A stretch of DNA of 9,530 nucleotides from Betaproteobacteria bacterium (GTDB lineage Bacteria; Pseudomonadota; Gammaproteobacteria; Burkholderiales; SG8-39), in NCBI GenBank assembly GCA_019245555.1, contig JAFARH010000149.1, forward strand, positions 1 through 9,530, written 5' to 3'. The notes below the pieces were generated by a model that worked only from the letters and a program-made list of their open reading frames with translations, was not told the DNA's origin and did not search any database. Positions 5,893 through 9,530 of the stretch are shown in pieces. A program made the translations under genes and the position numbers. Position 1 is the stretch's first letter. Each line of letters opens with the position of its first letter.

Positions 5893-8145
5893 ATGTCCGG
5901 CTTCTCCAAGGCGATTTCCGTGAAACCCAAGATCATCTACACGCTGACCGACGAGGCGCCGCGCCTCGCCACCTATTCCCTTCTGCCCATCCTGCGCGCC
6001 TTCACCAAGCCCGCCGGGATCGAGATCGCGGAAAGCGACATCTCCGTGGCCGCGCGCATCCTCGGACAATTTCCCGAGTCCCTGCCTGCGGGAGAGCGCA
6101 TTCCCGACAACCTCGCCGAGTTGGCCAAGCTCACGCTCAAGCCCGAGGCCAACATCATCAAGCTGCCGAACATCAGCGCGCCGGTGGGCCAGCTGACTGC
6201 CGCGATCAAGGAGCTCCAGGCGAAGGGCTACAAGGTTCCCGACTATCCGGACAACCCGAAGAACGACGCCGAGAAGGCGATCAAGGCAAAGTATTCGAAA
6301 GTGCTCGGCAGCGCCGTTAATCCGGTCCTGCGCGAGGGCAATTCAGACCGGCGTGCCCCCGCCTCAGTGAAGAACTACGCGCGGAAGAACCCGCATTCGA
6401 TGGCGGAATGGGATCCCGCCTCGCGCACACACGTGTCGCACATGCGCGACCACGACTTCTACCACAACGAGAAGTCGATGACGCTCACGCACGCCTGCGA
6501 GGTGCGCATGGACCTCGTGACGAAGAGCGGCAAGACCCTGGTGCTCAAGCCCGCGCTGCCGCTCCTCGAGGGCGAGGTGATCGACAGCATGTACATGTCG
6601 AAGAAGCACCTGTGCGCCTTCTTCGAAAAGGAAATCGAGCACGCGAAGAAACATGACCTGCTCTTCTCGCTGCACGTCAAGGCGACGATGATGAAGGTCT
6701 CGCACCCGATCGTGTTCGGTCACGCCGTGCGCGTGTTCTACCGGGAGCTCTTCGAGAAGCACGGCAAGCTTTTCGCGGAACTGGGCGTCAACGTGAACAA
6801 CGGCTTCGCCAGCGTGCTGGAAAAGATCAAGACGCTGCCCGAAGCGAAGCGCAAGGAAATCGAGGCCGACATCAAGGCCGAAGAGGCGAAGCGCCCGCGC
6901 CTGTCGATGGTCGATTCCGCGAAGGGCATCAGCAACCTCTACAACCCGAACGATGTGATCGTCGACGCCTCGATGCCGGCGATGATCCGCGCCGGCGGCA
7001 CGATGTGGGGTCCGGACGGCAAGATGTACGAAACCAAGGCCGTGCTGCCCGAGTCGACCTTCGCGCGCATCTATCAGGAGGTCATCAACTTCTGCAAGAC
7101 GAACGGCGCGTTCGACCCGAAGACCATGGGGACGGTACCGAACGTCGGCCTGATGGCGCAGCAGGCCGAGGAATACGGCTCGCACGACAAGACCTTCGAG
7201 ATCGCCGAGGATGGCGTGGCACGCATCGTCGACAACGCGGATGGCCACGTGCTGATGGAGCAGAACGTCGAGGCGGGCGACATCTGGCGCCTGTGCCAGA
7301 CCAAGGACGCCGCGATCCGCGACTGGGTCAAGCTCGCGGTCACCCGTGCGCGCCAGTCCAACACGCCCGCAGTGTTCTGGCTCGATGAATACCGCCCGCA
7401 CGAGAACGAGCTCATCAAGAAGGTACGCCGCTACCTCAAGGACCACGACACAACGGGCCTCGACATCCAGATCATGTCGCAGGAGCGTGGCATGCGCTTC
7501 TCGCTCGAGCGCATCATCCGCGGCAAGGACACCATCTCGGTAACCGGCAACATCCTGCGCGACTACCTGACCGATCTCTTCCCAATCATGGAGCTCGGCA
7601 CGAGCGCGAAGATGCTGTCGATCGTGCCGCTCATGGCCGGCGGCGCCATGTTCGAGACCGGGGCCGGCGGTTCGGCGCCCAAGCATGTGCAGCAGCTGGT
7701 CGAGGAAAACCACCTGCGCTGGGATTCACTCGGCGAATACATGGCGATTGCCGCCTCTCTCGAGGATGTCGGCTTCAAGCACCACAGCAAGAAGGCCATG
7801 CTGCTCGCAAAGACGCTGGACGAGGCGACCAGCAAGCTGCTCGACACGAACAAGTCGCCCTCGCCCAAGACCGGGCAGCTCGACAACCGCGGCAGTCATT
7901 TCTATCTCGCGCTTTACTGGGCGCAGGCGCTTGCCGCGCAAAGCGAAGACGCGGAACTGAAGGCCTACTTCGCGCCGATCGCCAAGAAACTGGCGGAGAA
8001 CGAGAAGAAGATCGTCGATGAGCTGAACTCGGTTCAAGGCAAACCAGCCGATATCGGCGGGTATTACCTCTCCAATCCCGCCAAGGCCGGGGCTGTGATG
8101 CGCCCCAGCCCGACGCTCAACGCCACGATCGACTCGCTGCAGTAA
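5893..8145 (+). CDS. icd: Monomeric NADP-dependent isocitrate dehydrogenase
   Basis: This cytosolic TCA-cycle enzyme oxidatively decarboxylates isocitrate to 2-oxoglutarate with NADP and Mg2+ or Mn2+ (EC 1.1.1.42). The 750-residue length and sequence fit the large monomeric (IDH-II) family and align closely with Azotobacter vinelandii IDH from memory. Isocitrate-binding residues are present: Ser140, Asn143, Arg147 and Arg153 (in [15 protein letters not shown]), Lys263, Tyr428 and Arg556. So are metal ligands Asp358, Asp557 and Asp561, and the NADP-contact His598 in APKHVQQ. Signatures include [12 protein letters not shown] at 90-101, YGSHDKTFE at 428-436 and [16 protein letters not shown] at 566-581. 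The ATG at 5893 is 1 base after the hupE-like stop and gives about 8 residues more than the A. vinelandii protein. GTG at 5920, preceded by AAGGCG, gives the usual N-terminus ([13 protein letters not shown] follows) and may be the true start. A promoter inside the upstream gene is likely but was not identified. Confidence 0.97.
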   Translation: MSGFSKAISVKPKIIYTLTDEAPRLATYSLLPILRAFTKPAGIEIAESDISVAARILGQFPESLPAGERIPDNLAELAKLTLKPEANIIKLPNISAPVGQLTAAIKELQAKGYKVPDYPDNPKNDAEKAIKAKYSKVLGSAVNPVLREGNSDRRAPASVKNYARKNPHSMAEWDPASRTHVSHMRDHDFYHNEKSMTLTHACEVRMDLVTKSGKTLVLKPALPLLEGEVIDSMYMSKKHLCAFFEKEIEHAKKHDLLFSLHVKATMMKVSHPIVFGHAVRVFYRELFEKHGKLFAELGVNVNNGFASVLEKIKTLPEAKRKEIEADIKAEEAKRPRLSMVDSAKGISNLYNPNDVIVDASMPAMIRAGGTMWGPDGKMYETKAVLPESTFARIYQEVINFCKTNGAFDPKTMGTVPNVGLMAQQAEEYGSHDKTFEIAEDGVARIVDNADGHVLMEQNVEAGDIWRLCQTKDAAIRDWVKLAVTRARQSNTPAVFWLDEYRPHENELIKKVRRYLKDHDTTGLDIQIMSQERGMRFSLERIIRGKDTISVTGNILRDYLTDLFPIMELGTSAKMLSIVPLMAGGAMFETGAGGSAPKHVQQLVEENHLRWDSLGEYMAIAASLEDVGFKHHSKKAMLLAKTLDEATSKLLDTNKSPSPKTGQLDNRGSHFYLALYWAQALAAQSEDAELKAYFAPIAKKLAENEKKIVDELNSVQGKPADIGGYYLSNPAKAGAVMRPSPTLNATIDSLQ

Positions 8146-8170
8146 TCCATGGGCTGCTTGGAGGCCCTGC

Positions 8171-8198
8171 GCACGATCGGTTGTTCGATCGAGCGTGC
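8171..8198. repeat. Inverted repeat after the isocitrate dehydrogenase gene
   Basis: Two CGATCG arms (8174-8179 and 8186-8191) flank a GTTGTT loop. The stem can extend by GCA/TGC across a 4-base bulge. No T-run follows, so it is not a standard rho-independent terminator. It could be an mRNA 3'-end hairpin, or an operator upstream of the outer-membrane protein gene. A TATATA patch (8199-8204) directly follows, but no -35 sits at the right distance. Confidence 0.4.
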
Positions 8199-8239
8199 TA
8201 TATAGACGGGATCGTGAATAACAAGATCGCCGCCCTTTA

Positions 8240-8998
8240 ATGCGGCTCATGGTTGGCGCGGCGCTGATAGTCATCAGCGCCGCCGCCCACGCCGCGTGGT
8301 CGGTCAGCGCCGACATCGAGGCGTTCCAGTGGAAGGAAGATGGATCACCCGGCGTCACTGAGACCGGGCCCCGGTGGGGCGCGAGCTGGGGCTATCTCCA
8401 CGAGCGCGACTCGGGCTGGCAGTGGGCCTATCACGGTCAGTTCCGGCGCGGCACGATCAACTACGAAGGCGCCTTTCTCTTCAGCGGCAGGCCGACCACT
8501 GCGCGCACGCGCTACACGGGCCTCCTCAACGAATTCCAGGGGATCTACCGCTTTCCGGAGTCGCACGGCGTGGAGCTTCTGGCGGGTCTCGGCCTCGACT
8601 ACTGGGAGCGCAACATCCTGCCGGACCAGAAGGAGGACTACGCCGTCGTCTTCTCGCGCTTCGGCCTGAACCTCGATCCGCGCTCATCGACCGCCTTCTT
8701 CGGCGGCTTCGGCGTGAAGCTTCCCCTGTACGTCGCCGAGAACGCGCACCTCGACGAGATCGGCTTCGACCACAACGAGACGCTGCATCCGAAGGGCAAC
8801 TTGAGCGGCTACGCCCAGCTTGGCTATCGCTTCCAGCGCCGCTGGAGCCTGATCGGCTACTACGATGGCTATCGCTTCGGCGAGTCAAAGGCGGTGAATA
8901 CGACGTCCGCCGCGTTTCCGGGCACGCAGTTCGTCATCTTCCAGCCGGCGAGCAAGGTTGATAGCTTTGGCATGAAGCTGCAGTACGAATTCAGGTAG
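8240..8998 (+). CDS. Probable outer-membrane beta-barrel protein
   Basis: This 252-residue product has a signal peptide (residues 1-18, MRLMVGAALIVISAAAHA, then AWSVSADIEAF). The mature part is rich in alternating polar and aromatic strands with Gly/Tyr/Trp turns, for example WGASWGYLHERDSGWQWAYH at 46-65, RYTGLLNEFQGIYRF at 91-105, LAGLGLDYWERN at 114-125 and YAQLGYRFQRRWSLIGYYDG at 191-210. It ends in SFGMKLQYEFR, resembling the terminal strand of outer-membrane barrels, although the last residue is Arg after Phe. From its size, 8 to 10 strands are likely. I do not recognise a specific porin or transporter family. No good ribosome binding site precedes ATG 8240. The start touches the stop of a possible eight-codon GTG-initiated mini-ORF (8214-8240). 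It ends next to a bidirectional terminator and is probably monocistronic. Confidence 0.75.
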   Translation: MRLMVGAALIVISAAAHAAWSVSADIEAFQWKEDGSPGVTETGPRWGASWGYLHERDSGWQWAYHGQFRRGTINYEGAFLFSGRPTTARTRYTGLLNEFQGIYRFPESHGVELLAGLGLDYWERNILPDQKEDYAVVFSRFGLNLDPRSSTAFFGGFGVKLPLYVAENAHLDEIGFDHNETLHPKGNLSGYAQLGYRFQRRWSLIGYYDGYRFGESKAVNTTSAAFPGTQFVIFQPASKVDSFGMKLQYEFR

Positions 8999-9002
8999 CA
9001 AT

Positions 9003-9030
9003 AAAAAAGGCCGCCCGCAGGCGGCCTTTT
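9003..9030. terminator. Bidirectional rho-independent terminator between the barrel gene and the cold-shock gene
   Basis: The stem AAAAGGCCGCC (9005-9015) / GGCGGCCTTTT (9020-9030) has a CGCA loop. On the plus strand it ends in TTTT, and on the minus strand in a run of six T (9008-9003). It lies 6 bases after the barrel stop codon and 18 bases after the cold-shock gene on the other strand, so it serves both convergent genes. Confidence 0.93.
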
Positions 9031-9048
9031 GAGCGGATTCTTTCCCCT

Positions 9049-9252
9049 TTACATCTTCTGGATGTTCGAGGCCTGCTTGCCCTTGGGCCCCTGAACGACG
9101 TCAAAACTGACCTTCTGGCCCTCCTTGAGCGTCTTGAAGCCGGACATGTTGATCGCCGAAAAATGCGCGAACAAGTCCTCGCTGCCGTCGTCGGGCGTGA
9201 TGAAACCATAGCCCTTCGCGTCGTTGAACCACTTCACGGTGCCTGTTGCCAT
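9049..9252 (-). CDS. cspA: CspA-family cold-shock protein
   Basis: This 67-residue single cold-shock domain is a five-stranded OB fold that binds single-stranded RNA and DNA and acts as an RNA chaperone. It starts [18 protein letters not shown], which includes the RNP1 motif KGYGFI (residues 13-18), and LFAHFS is the RNP2 motif (30-35). [16 protein letters not shown] and [10 protein letters not shown] are the usual C-terminal half. The length matches the family. The start is ATG 9252-9250, preceded by GGGAG 4 bases upstream. The frame is open further upstream to 9351, but that extension is GC-biased leader sequence without family similarity. Which paralogue this is, and whether it is cold-inducible, cannot be told from sequence. 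The long structured leader is consistent with post-transcriptional control. Confidence 0.96.
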   Translation of the reverse strand: MATGTVKWFNDAKGYGFITPDDGSEDLFAHFSAINMSGFKTLKEGQKVSFDVVQGPKGKQASNIQKM

Positions 9253-9387
9253 GCTCTCTCCCTGGTCATTACTTGGTCTTGGTGAAGCTCCGGGGGTCGC
9301 CCGGGGCCGTGCCTGAACTCCCCGACCCCGCCCCCCTATGGCAAATACCATGGCGAAACAGACAGCCTGAATCCAAACACAGCCCGC
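9253..9387 (-). promoter_or_regulatory. Long GC-rich 5' leader of the cold-shock gene
   Basis: If transcription starts near 9381, the leader is about 130 bases, like the long untranslated leaders of cspA-type genes. It contains a bulged stem (9291-9299 with 9323-9330, GGGG/CCCC core) enclosing a CCCGGGG segment that could pair with alternatives. These are candidate elements of a temperature-responsive leader. I see no match to the E. coli cold box. Confidence 0.45.
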
Positions 9388-9417
9388 CTTTTACGCGCGG
9401 CCCCGGGTTGTCGTCAA
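9388..9417 (-). promoter_or_regulatory. Sigma-70-type promoter for the cold-shock gene
   Basis: On the minus strand, TTGACG (9417-9412) is followed after 18 bases by TAAAAG (9393-9388). The -35 matches consensus at five of six positions and the -10 at four. The predicted start near 9381 gives a leader of about 130 bases. The rest of the window edge (9418-9530) holds no gene or element that I can support. Confidence 0.5.
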
Positions 9418-9530
9418 GGCCCGCCGTGTGAGCTGTTGCTCGCGCGCAAGGCCGTGAAATAGCTGGGCTAATCCACTCGGAGCGGTGCTTTCCGCGCATT
9501 GCACCCACCCCCCACATTGCGTACCATGAC

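Noticed and set aside
6364..7713. 449-codon minus-strand open frame inside the isocitrate dehydrogenase gene
   Set aside because: It is antisense to a strongly conserved enzyme. The composition (Val/Leu/Arg/His-rich) is the usual shadow of GC-rich coding sequence, with no recognisable domain.
8171..8198. Rho-independent terminator for isocitrate dehydrogenase
   Set aside because: A stem can form but no T-run follows on either strand. It is kept only as an inverted repeat.
9269..9517. 82-codon minus-strand frame upstream of the cold-shock gene
   Set aside because: It overlaps the predicted promoter and leader, lacks a ribosome binding site and any recognisable motif, and its composition is not protein-like.

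Overview
The window is about 9.5 kb of GC-rich bacterial chromosome. Several things suggest a betaproteobacterium (Burkholderiales or a relative): a monomeric NADP-dependent isocitrate dehydrogenase, a 67-residue CspA-type protein of the form common in that class, a short free-standing urate-oxidase-N-type membrane protein, and strong GC bias at third codon positions. There are no rRNA or tRNA genes, insertion sequences, phage genes or CRISPR arrays. The content is chromosomal metabolism plus envelope and membrane proteins.

Layout: (1) Positions 1-589, minus strand: N-terminal part of a hydroxypyruvate isomerase (hyi), cut by the window edge. (2) Positions 605-2772, plus strand: four membrane-protein genes, namely a TauE/SafE-type permease, a small DUF1634-like protein overlapping it, a short urate-oxidase-N-type protein with its own strong ribosome binding site, and an 81-residue membrane protein. 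(3) Positions 2753-3465, minus strand: a secreted DUF192 protein and, upstream of it, a 77-residue exported lysine-rich repeat protein. A clear rho-independent terminator separates the two. (4) Positions 3619-8145, plus strand: an exported TPR protein, a HupE/UreJ-type membrane protein (ATGA overlap) with a periplasmic EF-hand-like loop, and the isocitrate dehydrogenase, which starts 1 base after the hupE-like stop. (5) Positions 8240-8998, plus strand: a probable outer-membrane beta-barrel protein. It faces a minus-strand cold-shock gene (9252-9049) across a shared bidirectional terminator. The cold-shock gene has a recognisable promoter and a GC-rich leader of roughly 130 bases.

Most genes belong to known families. 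The least explained are the lysine-rich tandem-repeat protein, the TPR/EF-hand-HupE pair and the membrane cassette around the short urate-oxidase-N protein. Three families present here (Hyi, urate-oxidase-N, HupE/UreJ) can each be tied to purine or urea catabolism or nickel, but they lie in different transcription units, so that link is only a hypothesis. I found no convincing evidence of a wholly new multi-gene system.
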